A stretch of DNA of 64,000 nt. It comes from CAZQYC01 sp964597495. GTDB taxonomy: Bacteria > Pseudomonadota > Gammaproteobacteria > Steroidobacterales > Steroidobacteraceae. Position 1 is the first letter of the stretch. The number at the start of each line of letters is the position of its first letter. Location of the stretch: NCBI GenBank assembly GCA_964597495.1, contig CAZQYC010000001.1, positions 1 to 64,000 on the forward strand, in the 5' to 3' direction. The notes beneath the pieces are model-generated. The model was given only the letters and a program-made list of their open reading frames with translations, had not been told where the DNA came from and searched no databases. The translations under genes and the position numbers were made by a program. This document shows positions 53,672-63,810 of the stretch, one piece after another.

Positions 53672-55318
53672 GTGGAAACCCATATTCTCGCCGGCAAGCC
53701 GGCACCGCAGGATATCCTGGACAACATCCCGCGCTTGATTACGTCCTACTACAGCGAACGACCCGACGCGAACGAGCCCACGCAGCGCGTCGCGTTCGGG
53801 ACCTCCGGACATCGAGGCTCCGCACTCCGGCACTCTTTCAACGAGGCGCACATCTTGGCCATCACGCAAGCGATTTGCCATTACCGAAAGGCAAAGAACA
53901 TTTCCGGTCCGCTTTTTCTCGGCATGGACACTCACGCGCTCTCGGAACCTGCCTTCGTCACCGCGCTCGAAGTGCTGGCCGGAAACGGCGTGGAGACCCG
54001 AATCGCGCATGACGGCGGATACACACCGACTCCGGCGATCTCGCATGCGATTCTGACTTACAACCGTTCGCGGACGTCCGGATTCGCGGACGGCATCATC
54101 ATCACGCCGTCGCACAATCCGCCCGAAGACGGCGGCATCAAGTACAACCCGCCGCATGGAGGACCCGCGGAGACGTCGATCTCGGATGACATCGAAGGCG
54201 TGGCGAATCGGCTCTTATCGCGAACGGCCGAAGGGATCGCCCGTCTTCCGATCGAGCGCGCGCGTAAAGCAGCCACCACATGCCTTCACGACTACGTGAC
54301 TGAGTATACGAACGACCTGGCCAATATCCTCAACATGGAAGCGATTCGGCGAGAACAATTGCATATCGGCATCGACCCGATGGGCGGGGCCGCTGTCGGG
54401 TACTGGCAGGCGATCGCCGACCGCTACGGGCTCAACGTCGAAGTCGTGAACAAGCAAGTCGACTCGACCTTCCGTTTCATGCCGCTGGACTTTGACGGCC
54501 TAATTCGCATGGACTGCTCTTCGCCGTTCGCGATGGCCAATCTTATTGCGCTCAGCAAGCGCTTCGACATCGCGTTCGGCAACGATGCCGACGCCGATCG
54601 TCATGGCATCGTCAGTCCCAGGTACGGATTGATGAATCCAAACCACTACTTGGCGGTTGCCATCAATTACTTGTGTGCATATCGCCCCCATTGGAGCGCG
54701 AGGACGGCGATTGGCAAGACCGTGGTCAGTTCGAGCCTCATCGATCGCGTCACCCGAGCGCGGGATCGGAAATTGGTCGAGGTCCCGGCGGGATTCAAGT
54801 GGTTCGTCAACGGATTGTTCACCGGCGCCATCGGGTTTGCGGGCGAAGAAAGCGCCGGCGCATCGCTCTTGCGCCGCGATGGCACGGCATGGACCACGGA
54901 CAAAGACGGACTCGTGCTCGGACTATTGGCCGCCGAAATACGAGCCATCACGAATCGCGATCCCGGCGAACTCTATGAAACCTTGACGCGCAGCTACGGC
55001 ACGCCGTTCTACAAACGAATCGACGCTCGAGCAACGCTTGCGCAAAAGAAGAAGCTCGCAAGAATCACACGTGAGCAAGTGATCGCAACAACTCTCGCGG
55101 GAGAAAAGATCGAAGCAGTACTCACGCACGCCCCCGGTGACGGCAATCCGATCGGCGGACTCAAAGTGACTACGCAAAACGGTTGGTTTGCCGCGCGCCC
55201 CTCAGGCACCGAGGATGTGTACAAGATTTACGCGGAGAGCTTCCTGGGCGAAGACCATCTCCGGCAACTGCAAGCCGAAGCGCAGGAACTCGTGGATTCG
55301 GTGTTGTCGGCGCCTTGA
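53672..55318 (+). CDS. pgm: Phosphoglucomutase (alpha-D-glucose)
   Basis: This 548-residue enzyme interconverts glucose-1-phosphate and glucose-6-phosphate, linking GlgP to Pgi. Evidence: AFGTSGHRGSALRHSFNE, the phosphoserine loop TPSHNPPEDGGIKYN, metal site GNDADADRHGI, sugar loop FAGEESAGASLL and the phosphate-binding RPSGTEDVYKIYAES. The start is GTG at 53672 with AAAGGAG seven bases upstream. It is the last gene of the rightward operon and converges with fba across 24 bases. Confidence 0.96.
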   Translation: METHILAGKPAPQDILDNIPRLITSYYSERPDANEPTQRVAFGTSGHRGSALRHSFNEAHILAITQAICHYRKAKNISGPLFLGMDTHALSEPAFVTALEVLAGNGVETRIAHDGGYTPTPAISHAILTYNRSRTSGFADGIIITPSHNPPEDGGIKYNPPHGGPAETSISDDIEGVANRLLSRTAEGIARLPIERARKAATTCLHDYVTEYTNDLANILNMEAIRREQLHIGIDPMGGAAVGYWQAIADRYGLNVEVVNKQVDSTFRFMPLDFDGLIRMDCSSPFAMANLIALSKRFDIAFGNDADADRHGIVSPRYGLMNPNHYLAVAINYLCAYRPHWSARTAIGKTVVSSSLIDRVTRARDRKLVEVPAGFKWFVNGLFTGAIGFAGEESAGASLLRRDGTAWTTDKDGLVLGLLAAEIRAITNRDPGELYETLTRSYGTPFYKRIDARATLAQKKKLARITREQVIATTLAGEKIEAVLTHAPGDGNPIGGLKVTTQNGWFAARPSGTEDVYKIYAESFLGEDHLRQLQAEAQELVDSVLSAP

Positions 55319-55342
55319 GCGCAAAGCCGAATAGATTTTCCG

Positions 55343-56407
55343 TCAATGCAGCTTCGAGTCGAGTACACCTCTTTCATAACGCGACGCCATGACGTCCAGT
55401 GAAATCGGCACGATCTTCGAGGCGTTGCCAGCGCTACCGAACGCCTCGTAACGCGCCTTGCAAATTTCCTTCATGGCTTCCATTGAGGCCGCCAACCACT
55501 TGCGAGGATCGAACTCCTTTCTCTCTTCGGCCAGGAATTTCCGTACCGCGCCGGTCGCCGCCATGCGCAAATCGGTGTCTATGTTCACCTTCCTTACGCC
55601 GTTCCGAATGCCTTCCTGAATTTCCGAAACCGGCACTCCGTAGGCTTCGCCCATTTCGCCGCCGTATTCGTTGATGATTTGCAGCCACTCCTCAGGCACC
55701 GAGCTCGAGCCGTGCATGACCAAGTGAGTATTCGGAATCCGGCGATGAATTTCCCCGATGCGATCGATGGAGAGAATCTCGCCAGTCGGCGGGCACGTAA
55801 ATTTATAGGCACCGTGAGAAGTGCCGATGGCAATGGCCAGCGCATCGACCTTGGTCTTTCCGACGAAGTCCGCGGCCTCCTCGGGATCGGTTAACAGCTG
55901 AGAATGATCGAGCTGCCCCTCGGCGCCCGAGCCGTCTTCCTCGCCCGCCATGCCGGTTTCCAGTGAACCCAAGCATCCCAACTCGCCTTCCACCGATACG
56001 CCGCAGGCATGCGCCATTTCCACCACGCGACGCGTCGTCGCAACGTTGTATTCGTAGGAGGCCGGCGTTTTCATGTCCTCCAACAACGAACCGTCCATCA
56101 TCACGGATGAGAATCCAAGCTGAATCGAACGCTGGCAAACTGTCGGACTGCCGCCGTGATCCTGATGCAAGACCAGCGGAATGTACGGCCACTCCTCGAT
56201 CGCTGCTTGAACTAAGCGACGTAAGAACGGTGCGCCTGCGTACTTGCGCGCGCCGGCCGATGTCTGCAGGATCACTGGGCTGTCAGTCTCATCCGCTGCC
56301 GTCATGATGGCGCGCACCTGCTCCAAATTATTCACGTTGAAAGCAGGCACGCCGTAGTCGTGTTCCGCCGCATGATCGAGCATCTGCCGAAGCGTCACCA
56401 GAGCCAT
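55343..56407 (-). CDS. fba: Class II fructose-bisphosphate aldolase, Calvin-cycle subtype
   Basis: This 354-residue zinc aldolase interconverts fructose-1,6-bisphosphate with two triose phosphates. Zinc and active-site segments are PLVLHQDHGGS, CGVSVEGELGCLG, AIGTSHGAYKF and VMHGSSSVPEEW; the C-terminal RKVNIDTDLRMAATGAVR binds phosphate. The size and the long loop place it in the Calvin-cycle subtype common in proteobacteria. It follows ackA by 13 bases on the same strand. No RuBisCO is in the window. Confidence 0.96.
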   Translation of the reverse strand: MALVTLRQMLDHAAEHDYGVPAFNVNNLEQVRAIMTAADETDSPVILQTSAGARKYAGAPFLRRLVQAAIEEWPYIPLVLHQDHGGSPTVCQRSIQLGFSSVMMDGSLLEDMKTPASYEYNVATTRRVVEMAHACGVSVEGELGCLGSLETGMAGEEDGSGAEGQLDHSQLLTDPEEAADFVGKTKVDALAIAIGTSHGAYKFTCPPTGEILSIDRIGEIHRRIPNTHLVMHGSSSVPEEWLQIINEYGGEMGEAYGVPVSEIQEGIRNGVRKVNIDTDLRMAATGAVRKFLAEERKEFDPRKWLAASMEAMKEICKARYEAFGSAGNASKIVPISLDVMASRYERGVLDSKLH

Positions 56408-56420
56408 ATCGATTGCCTCG

Positions 56421-57626
56421 CTAATTCACATGAGCTTTGAAATGCGAACGTTCTTCGAGCAGATTCGCCGCCTCCCGGGCCATTTCGGCCTGCTCATCGA
56501 CGAGCACGACCAATATACGCACGCGTGAATCGCGAGCACTGACATCAACCACGTTTTGCGTTCGAGAGAGTTTCACTTCGTCGTTAAGCTCCTCATCCAA
56601 CACCACCCCCAAGTACCCCATCGATTGGACGGCATAGCGACGGATAACCGCACTGTGCTCCCCGATGCCTCCCGAAAACGCGATTACGTCCACACCGCCC
56701 ATCACGGCAACGTAGCTTCCTATGTATTTTCTTAGACGGTGAACGTAGATTTCTATCGCCAGGCGGCAACTTTCGTGCCCCTGTAGGGCGCGACGCTGCA
56801 CTTCCGAAAAGTCGAACGTGCCGCAGAGCCCAAGCAGGCCACTTTCGAAATTCAGCATCCGATCGAGTTTGTCCTCATTGAAAGACGGCAAGCGCAACAT
56901 CGACAGGAGAATGCCGGGATCGATGTCGCCGCAGCGCGTGCCCATCACCAGCCCTTCAAGCGGCGTCATGCCCATGCTGGTTTCAACGCTGCGCCCGAAC
57001 TCGATAGCGGCCACGCTTGCGCCGTTGCCTAGATGACAAGCGACGATGCGTAACTCCGTTGGCTTTCTTTTCAAATGGCGCGCGACCGAGTCAACGACGC
57101 AGGCATAGCTGATGCCGTGAAAGCCGTAGCGGCGCAAACCGTGTTCCTTCGCGAAGGCCAGCGGCAACGCATATTCACGCGCCCGCGGCGGCAATGTACT
57201 GTGAAAAGCCGTGTCGAATATCGCCACGTGCGGCAACTTCCCGAAGCGCTCATACGCAGCGCACAGCATCGCGAGCGCGGGTGGATTGTGCAGGGGAGCC
57301 AGTTCTGCAAGGGCGTCGATTGCCTTGAGCACAGCATCGTCCACTCGAGTGGACTCGACAAAACGTTCCCCGCCGTGAACGATGCGGTGCGCGATGGCGT
57401 CGAGGACGTACGACTTCGTCAGCCGTGCTTGGATTGCGTCAAGCACGAACGCGGACGCTTGCTGGAACGTCATCACTCCCAAGATCTGTTCCGACCGATC
57501 GTCCACCAGCGAAGCTCTAGCGCCGATATTCTTTATCTGCAGATTGAATAGGGCCGAGCCATCGCTGCTTTCGATCACCCCGCACTTGATGGAAGAGCTG
57601 CCGCTGTTCAACGCCAGAATGCGCAT
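56421..57626 (-). CDS. ackA: Acetate kinase
   Basis: This 401-residue enzyme converts acetyl-phosphate and ADP to acetate and ATP. Seen: LALNSGSSSIKCGVI, HRIVHGGERF, VAIFDTAFHSTLP, ACHLGNGASVAAI, MGMTPLEGLVMGTRCGDIDP and VIAFSGGIGEHSAVIR. It is placed with fba, facing the phosphoketolase operon, so it can harvest ATP from the acetyl-phosphate made there. No phosphotransacetylase gene is adjacent. A small unknown gene precedes it by 12 bases. Confidence 0.97.
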   Translation of the reverse strand: MRILALNSGSSSIKCGVIESSDGSALFNLQIKNIGARASLVDDRSEQILGVMTFQQASAFVLDAIQARLTKSYVLDAIAHRIVHGGERFVESTRVDDAVLKAIDALAELAPLHNPPALAMLCAAYERFGKLPHVAIFDTAFHSTLPPRAREYALPLAFAKEHGLRRYGFHGISYACVVDSVARHLKRKPTELRIVACHLGNGASVAAIEFGRSVETSMGMTPLEGLVMGTRCGDIDPGILLSMLRLPSFNEDKLDRMLNFESGLLGLCGTFDFSEVQRRALQGHESCRLAIEIYVHRLRKYIGSYVAVMGGVDVIAFSGGIGEHSAVIRRYAVQSMGYLGVVLDEELNDEVKLSRTQNVVDVSARDSRVRILVVLVDEQAEMAREAANLLEERSHFKAHVN

Positions 57627-57638
57627 GACGTCGACCCG

Positions 57639-57950
57639 TCAGTCCGTCGGGCGGACGCGGCTATTACGGCTGTGCTCGGCTTCGGCGTTTTCGCGGCCTT
57701 TCCGCGCGATTTCCGAGTACAGCTCAGTCACCTGGCTATGCAATTTTTTGTATTCTGGATTCTGTTCGACCAGGGTGCGCATGCTATCCGCTTCATCCGA
57801 CACGCGCCGCAAAAATTCCCGCTCGACCTCCGACAGGCACTCCCCACGGTTCACCTTGGTCCTGAGCACCAACGCTCGCGGCAGTCTGTCGTTGTTCAGG
57901 CGATTGAGCACCGCCAGAACGATTCCGATCTGTTTTTGCGCACGGGTCAT
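57639..57950 (-). CDS. Small helical protein of unknown function
   Basis: This 103-residue soluble protein is rich in Arg, Glu and Leu and almost wholly helical, with no signal or span. Its first part (AQKQIGIVLAVLNRLNNDRLP) and middle (ECLSEVEREFLRRVSDEADS) have heptad-like leucine spacing, and it ends in a charged disordered tail. I do not recognise a family. It begins the leftward ackA-fba run, 12 bases before ackA, so it may be co-expressed with central carbon genes. Confidence 0.6.
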   Translation of the reverse strand: MTRAQKQIGIVLAVLNRLNNDRLPRALVLRTKVNRGECLSEVEREFLRRVSDEADSMRTLVEQNPEYKKLHSQVTELYSEIARKGRENAEAEHSRNSRVRPTD

Positions 57951-58134
57951 CGGGAAGTCCTATTGGCGTCGCACGGACGTATCGGATGCGAATCAGGTCG
58001 CACCAAAAAGACAAAGAATACGGTCGCATTATTGCCCCCATGTCCGGCGCAATCATTAAGTACTATGGGTAGTCGCAACTTAAAGCTAAGCTTCCCGTTG
58101 CTCCGAATCAAAAACCGCTGCTTATCTCACGCGT

Positions 58135-59775
58135 ATGATCGCCTTGCTCGAAGCTAAACGCGCCGGTCTCCTTGGGCGCGCTCATTGGATCAACAACCTC
58201 GTCTCGGGCGTGGTCGTCGGCGTCGTCGCCTTGCCGCTCGCGATGGCCTTCGCGATTGCTTCCGGCGCAAAACCCGAACAGGGCCTGTATACCGCCATCG
58301 TTGCCGGCGCAGCGGTTTCAATCTTCGGCGGCAGTCGCGTGCAAATCGCGGGACCGACCGGCGCGTTCGTCGTCATCCTGTCGAGCATCACCGCGCAATA
58401 CGGTATCGACGGGTTGCAAGTCGCGACGTTGATGGCGGGTGTCATGCTGTTGATCATCGGTGCCGCTCGCATGGGCGGAGTGATCAAGTTCATTCCGGAT
58501 CCCGTCATCGTCGGATTCACTGCCGGAATCGCCGTCGTCATCTTCGTCGGTCAGTGGAAGGACTTCTTCGGATTGCCTGCCGTTTCCGGACGGCACTTCC
58601 ACGACAAGCTCTGGCAACTGATGAATGGATTTCCCCAGCTGCACGTGACGACGACGATGATCGCGATTCTGTCGCTCGCCGTCGTAGTGACCACACCGCG
58701 GATTCGAGGAATGCAGCGGATACCCGGGCCGCTCGTCGCGCTCGTTATCGGCACGATTTTCCAAGCCGCTTTTCATTTCGAGGGCGTAGCGACCATCGGC
58801 ACGGCCTTCGGTGGAATTCCGCGCGGTCTTCCTTCATTGCATTTCCCTGACATCGGAATGTCTCGAATCATCGAACTGATGGCGCCCGCATTCACGATCG
58901 CAATGCTAGGCGCCATCGAATCCCTGCTGTCCGCCGTCGTCGCCGACGGCATGGCGGGGACACGGCACGATTCGAATCAAGAATTGATCGGCCAAGGCAT
59001 TGCCAATATGGCCGCGCCGCTCTTCGGCGGATTCGCGGCCACCGGCGCGATCGCCCGAACTGCAACCAATGTGCGTAATGGCGGCAATGCCCCACTTGCC
59101 GGCATCGTGCATACCCTAACGCTCATACTCGTTGTTCTTTTCTTCGCGCCCTATGCGGTCGACATTCCGCTCGCCACCTTGGCCGCCATTCTGTTCGTCG
59201 TGGCATGGAATATGAGCGAGGCTCGCCGCTTCATCAAAATGATCCGGACGGCACCGCAGGCGGATGTCGTCATTCTGCTAGTGACCTTTGCGTTAACGGT
59301 ATTGGTGGATCTCGTCGTGGCGGTCAACATCGGCGTCATTCTCGCGACACTGCATTTCCTGAGGCGCATGGCGGGCAGCGTCGAAGTGCGGCAACTCGCC
59401 GATCAAGATGTTCAACATGAGCTGCTACGGCACGGCATTCCCGAATTGCCGCGCGGCGTGCTCGTGTATGCGATCGAAGGCCCGGTATTTTTCGGTGCCG
59501 TGGAAAATTTGGAGCGCGCCTTGGCAGCGACTCATACCGATCCGCGCGTGCTCATTCTCCGCTTGGGACGCGTCCCGTTCGTCGATGCAACGGCGCTTAG
59601 AACCCTCGAAGAAGTGATCGTCGCCCTCGGGAAACGCCAGGTTCGCGTCATTCTTACCGAAGCGAACGAACGCGTGACCGGAAAACTGCGCAAGGCCGGA
59701 ATCGTGGAGTCGCTAGGCGCCGATGGCGTCACTCACTCTTTCGCCGAGACCGTGAAAGGACTCGATCCTTCGTAA
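58135..59775 (+). CDS. SulP-family inorganic anion transporter with STAS domain
   Basis: This 546-residue SLC26-type carrier has about twelve to fourteen spans with VALPLAMAFAIASGAKPEQG, RVQIAGPTGAFVVILSSI and DPVIVGFTAGIAVVIF, then a C-terminal STAS domain (about residues 437-540, LVYAIEGPVFFGAVENLERA, VPFVDATALRTLEEV). Bacterial members carry bicarbonate, sulfate or dicarboxylates with H+ or Na+. There is no carbonic anhydrase or sulfate gene beside it, so the anion is open. No clear Shine-Dalgarno precedes the ATG. Confidence 0.94.
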   Translation: MIALLEAKRAGLLGRAHWINNLVSGVVVGVVALPLAMAFAIASGAKPEQGLYTAIVAGAAVSIFGGSRVQIAGPTGAFVVILSSITAQYGIDGLQVATLMAGVMLLIIGAARMGGVIKFIPDPVIVGFTAGIAVVIFVGQWKDFFGLPAVSGRHFHDKLWQLMNGFPQLHVTTTMIAILSLAVVVTTPRIRGMQRIPGPLVALVIGTIFQAAFHFEGVATIGTAFGGIPRGLPSLHFPDIGMSRIIELMAPAFTIAMLGAIESLLSAVVADGMAGTRHDSNQELIGQGIANMAAPLFGGFAATGAIARTATNVRNGGNAPLAGIVHTLTLILVVLFFAPYAVDIPLATLAAILFVVAWNMSEARRFIKMIRTAPQADVVILLVTFALTVLVDLVVAVNIGVILATLHFLRRMAGSVEVRQLADQDVQHELLRHGIPELPRGVLVYAIEGPVFFGAVENLERALAATHTDPRVLILRLGRVPFVDATALRTLEEVIVALGKRQVRVILTEANERVTGKLRKAGIVESLGADGVTHSFAETVKGLDPS

Positions 59776-59795
59776 GTCAAGCGCAATCACCCTCC

Positions 59796-61109
59796 TCAAC
59801 GCGCTTGCAACGGCAACCACAGCGTTACGACCGCTCCACCGCCCTCACGGTTACGCAGATGCAGTCTCCCGCCGTGTGCTTCGACGATTTCGCGGCACAA
59901 GGCCAACCCCAATCCGGTGCCGGAGGATTTAGTGGAATAGAACGGCAACACCGCTTGCTGCAGGACATTCTCGGACATGCCGCTGCCGCGATCGCGTACG
60001 TCGATCTGATGACCGTTCTCCAGTGTCCGGATGTCGACGATGATGTGCTCGGGCGCGGAACCCGCCTCGGTGGCGTTCTTGATGATGTTCAGCAACGCCT
60101 GCGCAAGTTGCGCTCGATCGAAATACCCCGGCTGCATCGGCAGAGGTCCGCCGAGCACGAAGGGCAACGCGGCGCGCAATTCTTCCAGGAAGCTTTGCCA
60201 AGCCACGGGTTCTATTCTGGGTTTCGGAAGCTTAGCAAAGCGCGCATAACCGGCGACGAAGGCATGTAGATGCGCCACCCGTTCCTCGATGGTCGTGAAT
60301 GCGCGCTGCAATTGCGGATCGGGGCTATCGACCATCAGTTTGGCCGAGTGCACCAACGAAGAAATCGGCGCCAACGAATTGTTCAGCTCGTGCGAGATGA
60401 CCCGGATGACTTTTTTCCAGGTCGCAACCTCTTGCGCATTGATCTCGCGGGTCAACTGCTTGAGCAGATAAAGCCGGTGACGCTGCGTGTTGAGCACGAA
60501 CTCGCGACGCGCGAGGTGGAATATTTCCGGCTCGCCGCGTACTTCCAACGTGAACAGCGTGTCTTCGCTCGCCGCCATCGCTTCGCGGAGCGGAGCCGGA
60601 GCCGATTCCAAAAGCTCGCCTAGCCGCGCGCCCTCAAGCCGACGACCGGCGTTCAACAATTGTCTGGCGACCGTATTCCCGTAGACAATGATGCCGACAT
60701 CCGTCGTCAACACCAGCGCGAGCGGGCTGGATTGAATCACCGTCTCGAGCAGCAACTCACGCTGATACAACGCTTGACGCTCGCTGCGCAACGCATCGCC
60801 CAATGCGTTGTATTCCGCGACGAGTTCCGATAATTCGTCGCGGCTGGCATTTCGAATGCCGATGCTGAAATCGCGGCTGCGCAGGCTTTGTACGCCGTCG
60901 GTCAATGCGCGCAAGAGTCGTTGCGTGCGTCGCAAGAGCGCGGCTCCTGACCATGCAATGAGCGGTGCCATCATGGCGAGCGTAAGCAGAAACGCGGCCC
61001 ATATCGACTGCAGCCACAGAGCCAGCGCCGCCGCCACGCCGACTGCGAGCGCTATCAGCGAAAATGCCCACAATGCGACCTTGCCGACAAGCGAATAGCG
61101 CCACTGCAT
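59796..61109 (-). CDS. NtrY-like sensor histidine kinase
   Basis: This 437-residue inner-membrane kinase has two spans (about residues 8-30 and 35-57), a HAMP linker, a PAS domain (VIQSSPLALVLTTDVGIIVY), HisKA with the His in RVISHELNNSLAPISSLVH, and HATPase (NIIKNATEAG, DRGSGM, GTGLGLALCREIVEAHGG). It follows the sigma54-type regulator by 18 bases on the same strand and is its evident partner. Having no large periplasmic loop, it probably senses the membrane or a cytosolic signal, perhaps linked to the nearby ABC permeases. Confidence 0.93.
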   Translation of the reverse strand: MQWRYSLVGKVALWAFSLIALAVGVAAALALWLQSIWAAFLLTLAMMAPLIAWSGAALLRRTQRLLRALTDGVQSLRSRDFSIGIRNASRDELSELVAEYNALGDALRSERQALYQRELLLETVIQSSPLALVLTTDVGIIVYGNTVARQLLNAGRRLEGARLGELLESAPAPLREAMAASEDTLFTLEVRGEPEIFHLARREFVLNTQRHRLYLLKQLTREINAQEVATWKKVIRVISHELNNSLAPISSLVHSAKLMVDSPDPQLQRAFTTIEERVAHLHAFVAGYARFAKLPKPRIEPVAWQSFLEELRAALPFVLGGPLPMQPGYFDRAQLAQALLNIIKNATEAGSAPEHIIVDIRTLENGHQIDVRDRGSGMSENVLQQAVLPFYSTKSSGTGLGLALCREIVEAHGGRLHLRNREGGGAVVTLWLPLQAR

Positions 61110-61127
61110 CGTGTTAAATAAGATCGC

Positions 61128-62531
61128 TCATGCATCGCTCTCGTCAGAGGTCGATTTGATTCCCAACTTCGTCATGCGGCGATACAACGCTTGGCGGCTC
61201 ATCCCAAGTTCGCGCGCCGCATGAGCCACCACCTGTCCGGTCTGCGCGAGCACCCATTCTATGGTGGCGCGATCCGGTTCCATCTCGGGTGAACGGCGCA
61301 CATCAACGGGCGGTAATCCCAACGCCGCGACGTCGATCTCGGAATCCGAAGACATGAGGCAGGCGCGGCGAATGCAATTCTTCAACTCCCGCACGTTGCC
61401 CGGCCAGTGATGAGCGAGCAAGCTGCGCTCCGCGGCATCACTTAAGCGAAAACGCGGTTCCAAAAAATGACGCGCTAACGCAAGCACGTCTTCACGCCGC
61501 TCGGCGAGCGACGGCATCGGCAGTTCGATGACATTGATTCGATAATATAAGTCCTCGCGAAAGCGTTCTTGCTCGATCGCGGCGCGCAAATTGGCGTTGG
61601 TGGCGCAAATCAGGCGTACGTTGACTCGCCGCGTCACGGTACTGCCCAAGCGCTCGAACTCTCCGGTCTGCAATACGCGCAGCAGCTTCGCTTGTCCCGC
61701 CAGAGATAGATTCCCTATCTCATCGAGAAACAACGTGCCGCCGTCAGCGGCTTCAAAGCGACCCTCGCGTGCGCGTGCCCCGGTATACGCACCGCTTTCC
61801 GCGCCGAACAGTTCGCTCTCCATCAATTCGCTCGGCAGCGCGCCGACATTCACTTTTATATACGGGCCTGAACGGCAAGACGAATTTGCTTGAAGAATAT
61901 CGGCAATGACTTCTTTGCCGGTGCCATTGGCGCCCGTAATCAGGACAGGTACATCGGCGTGCGCGACCTGCACCGCGGTCGCGACAACACCGTGCATGGC
62001 GCTGCTTTCATAGACGATGCCGCGCAAATCGTATTTCTCCGCGAGGCGGGCCCGCGCCGACAAGCGTTCTTGGCGCAGAAAGCGCACCTCGTCGCGAGCC
62101 GCTTGCAGTTCAAGCACATTGGCGACGGTGGTGACGAGCCGCGCATCGTCCCAGGGTTTGGCGAGATAGTCGGCCGCTCCTTCCTTCACCAATTGAACGG
62201 CGGTTTCCAAATGCGTCCAAGCGGTCAACAAGATAATCGGCAACCCCGGTTGGCGTTGGCGCAGATGGCGAAACAGCGTGATCCCCTCTTCGCCCGAGGT
62301 GATATCACGCTTGAAGTTCATGTCTTGAATGACCAGCGACACCGTTTCACGCTCGAGTGTCGCAAGCGCGGCCGCGGGAGATTCGGCGCCGATCGTTTTG
62401 AGGCCATACAATGACAAGAGCACGTCCAACGCCGTACGCACAGCCTCGCTGTCGTCCACCACCAATACGGTGTGGCCGGAATAATGTTTCCGAGTTGCTT
62501 TATGACTGGACGAGGCTGAACTCAATTGCAT
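61128..62531 (-). CDS. Sigma54-dependent response regulator (NtrC family)
   Basis: This 467-residue regulator has a receiver (VLVVDDSEAVRTAL, Asp in LVIQDMNFK, Lys in LAKPWDD), an AAA+ domain with Walker A TGANGTGKEV, sigma54-contact loop GAYTGARA (Tyr for the common Phe), Walker B GTLFLDEIGN and RFREDLYYRINV, then a Fis-type helix-turn-helix (AARELGMSRQALYRRM). It lies 23 bases after a permease gene. It should activate a -24/-12 promoter, probably that of its own ABC operon, whose start is beyond the window. Confidence 0.95.
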   Translation of the reverse strand: MQLSSASSSHKATRKHYSGHTVLVVDDSEAVRTALDVLLSLYGLKTIGAESPAAALATLERETVSLVIQDMNFKRDITSGEEGITLFRHLRQRQPGLPIILLTAWTHLETAVQLVKEGAADYLAKPWDDARLVTTVANVLELQAARDEVRFLRQERLSARARLAEKYDLRGIVYESSAMHGVVATAVQVAHADVPVLITGANGTGKEVIADILQANSSCRSGPYIKVNVGALPSELMESELFGAESGAYTGARAREGRFEAADGGTLFLDEIGNLSLAGQAKLLRVLQTGEFERLGSTVTRRVNVRLICATNANLRAAIEQERFREDLYYRINVIELPMPSLAERREDVLALARHFLEPRFRLSDAAERSLLAHHWPGNVRELKNCIRRACLMSSDSEIDVAALGLPPVDVRRSPEMEPDRATIEWVLAQTGQVVAHAARELGMSRQALYRRMTKLGIKSTSDESDA

Positions 62532-62554
62532 GTTATGCAGATCTTAACGATCTA

Positions 62555-63793
62555 TTAAACCGTGCGTGTCGCTATTGCAGGCGACACCGACGAGGCACGT
62601 TTCGCGGGCGCCCATACGGCAAGTAAGCCCATCACCCACATCAATACGACACCACCGACCAGATAATAAAGCGGCAACCGCGGCATCTCATACAACAGGC
62701 TCAACTTTATACCGACCACCATTGCAGTGACGCAGCCTACTGCAACGCCTGCCGTGGTGATTAACCAATTTTCCACCAAAAAGTAACGCAGAATATGGAA
62801 TCGTCTTGCGCCGATGGCACGTCGAACGCCGATCTGCTTGGTGCGCGTCGTCACGTTGAAAGCGGCCAGCCCGAAAATCCCCAATGCGGTCACCGCCAGG
62901 ACAAAACCGGCAACCACCGCCAGCATCAAGGAAGTGGTGCGCTGCTCAAGACGGGTGTGGGTGGCCACCTTCGCCAGCGATAGTACGGAGTTTACGAACT
63001 GTCCGGGGTGCACTGTATCCAAATCGTGTTCCACACGGCTCATGATTTCATTCAATCGGCCGGGTTGAACGTGCCCCATGTATAACCTGCCGGGTGCAGG
63101 CGGTACGATCGCCGCCAACAGAACTTGATTCGCCAGCTCCGCTGCGGGCCTGGACCACGGCCCAGCCTGCATGCGCTCGATAATGCCGACGATGACCGCG
63201 GAACGATCATTCATGGTTAAATAAATTTGCTTTCCCAATGCGTCGCCGGCCGGATACAACTTCATCGCCAACGCATCGGTAATCATTACTTCGCTCGTCC
63301 AGCGCTCGAATGTGGCGCTTCCATCTTTTCCTGGAGGCGTTACCGCCTCCTCGCTAAAGGTTCTTCCAGCTTTGAGTTTCAAACCGAGCGATTCGAGAAT
63401 TTTGGCACTGCCGAGAAACACCGCCGCTACCTCGGTTTTTTTCCTCTCCGACGGAGACTCCGCAGAAAATCCCAACGTCCAGGACCAAGATGTACCGGAT
63501 TGCGGCATATTACTGATGATGGAGGCCGCCGTCACTCCGGGCAAAGAATTCAGGTAGCTTAAATCCTCCTTGACTCGTGCGGGATGATCCAGATTTTTCT
63601 CGCTAGAAGTGACGTTCACACAAAAGACATTATCGAGGTCGATACCCGTGGGTTGGGCATTGAACGCCAAGCGCTCATGGACCACGTACGTTACGTTCAC
63701 AAGCACGGTCAGCGCGATGGCAATTTGCATCGCTACCAACAACGGCGCAGTGCGGCTGCGGCATAAAGCACTGAGGAGAGGCCTGATTTCCAT
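62555..63793 (-). CDS. ABC transporter permease, FtsX/MacB type
   Basis: This 412-residue permease has one N-terminal span (PLLVAMQIAIALTVLVNVTY), a large periplasmic domain (about residues 40-280) and three C-terminal spans with TTRTKQIGVRRAIGARRFHI between the first two. It differs from the MacB-like protein at 9463 and follows a second permease on the same strand by 17 bases, forming a pair. The ATPase and adaptor are likely to the right, outside the window. Export of a peptide or toxic compound controlled by the adjacent two-component system is plausible. Confidence 0.9.
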   Translation of the reverse strand: MEIRPLLSALCRSRTAPLLVAMQIAIALTVLVNVTYVVHERLAFNAQPTGIDLDNVFCVNVTSSEKNLDHPARVKEDLSYLNSLPGVTAASIISNMPQSGTSWSWTLGFSAESPSERKKTEVAAVFLGSAKILESLGLKLKAGRTFSEEAVTPPGKDGSATFERWTSEVMITDALAMKLYPAGDALGKQIYLTMNDRSAVIVGIIERMQAGPWSRPAAELANQVLLAAIVPPAPGRLYMGHVQPGRLNEIMSRVEHDLDTVHPGQFVNSVLSLAKVATHTRLEQRTTSLMLAVVAGFVLAVTALGIFGLAAFNVTTRTKQIGVRRAIGARRFHILRYFLVENWLITTAGVAVGCVTAMVVGIKLSLLYEMPRLPLYYLVGGVVLMWVMGLLAVWAPAKRASSVSPAIATRTV

Positions 63794-63810
63794 TTTACTT
63801 GCCTTAAGAA

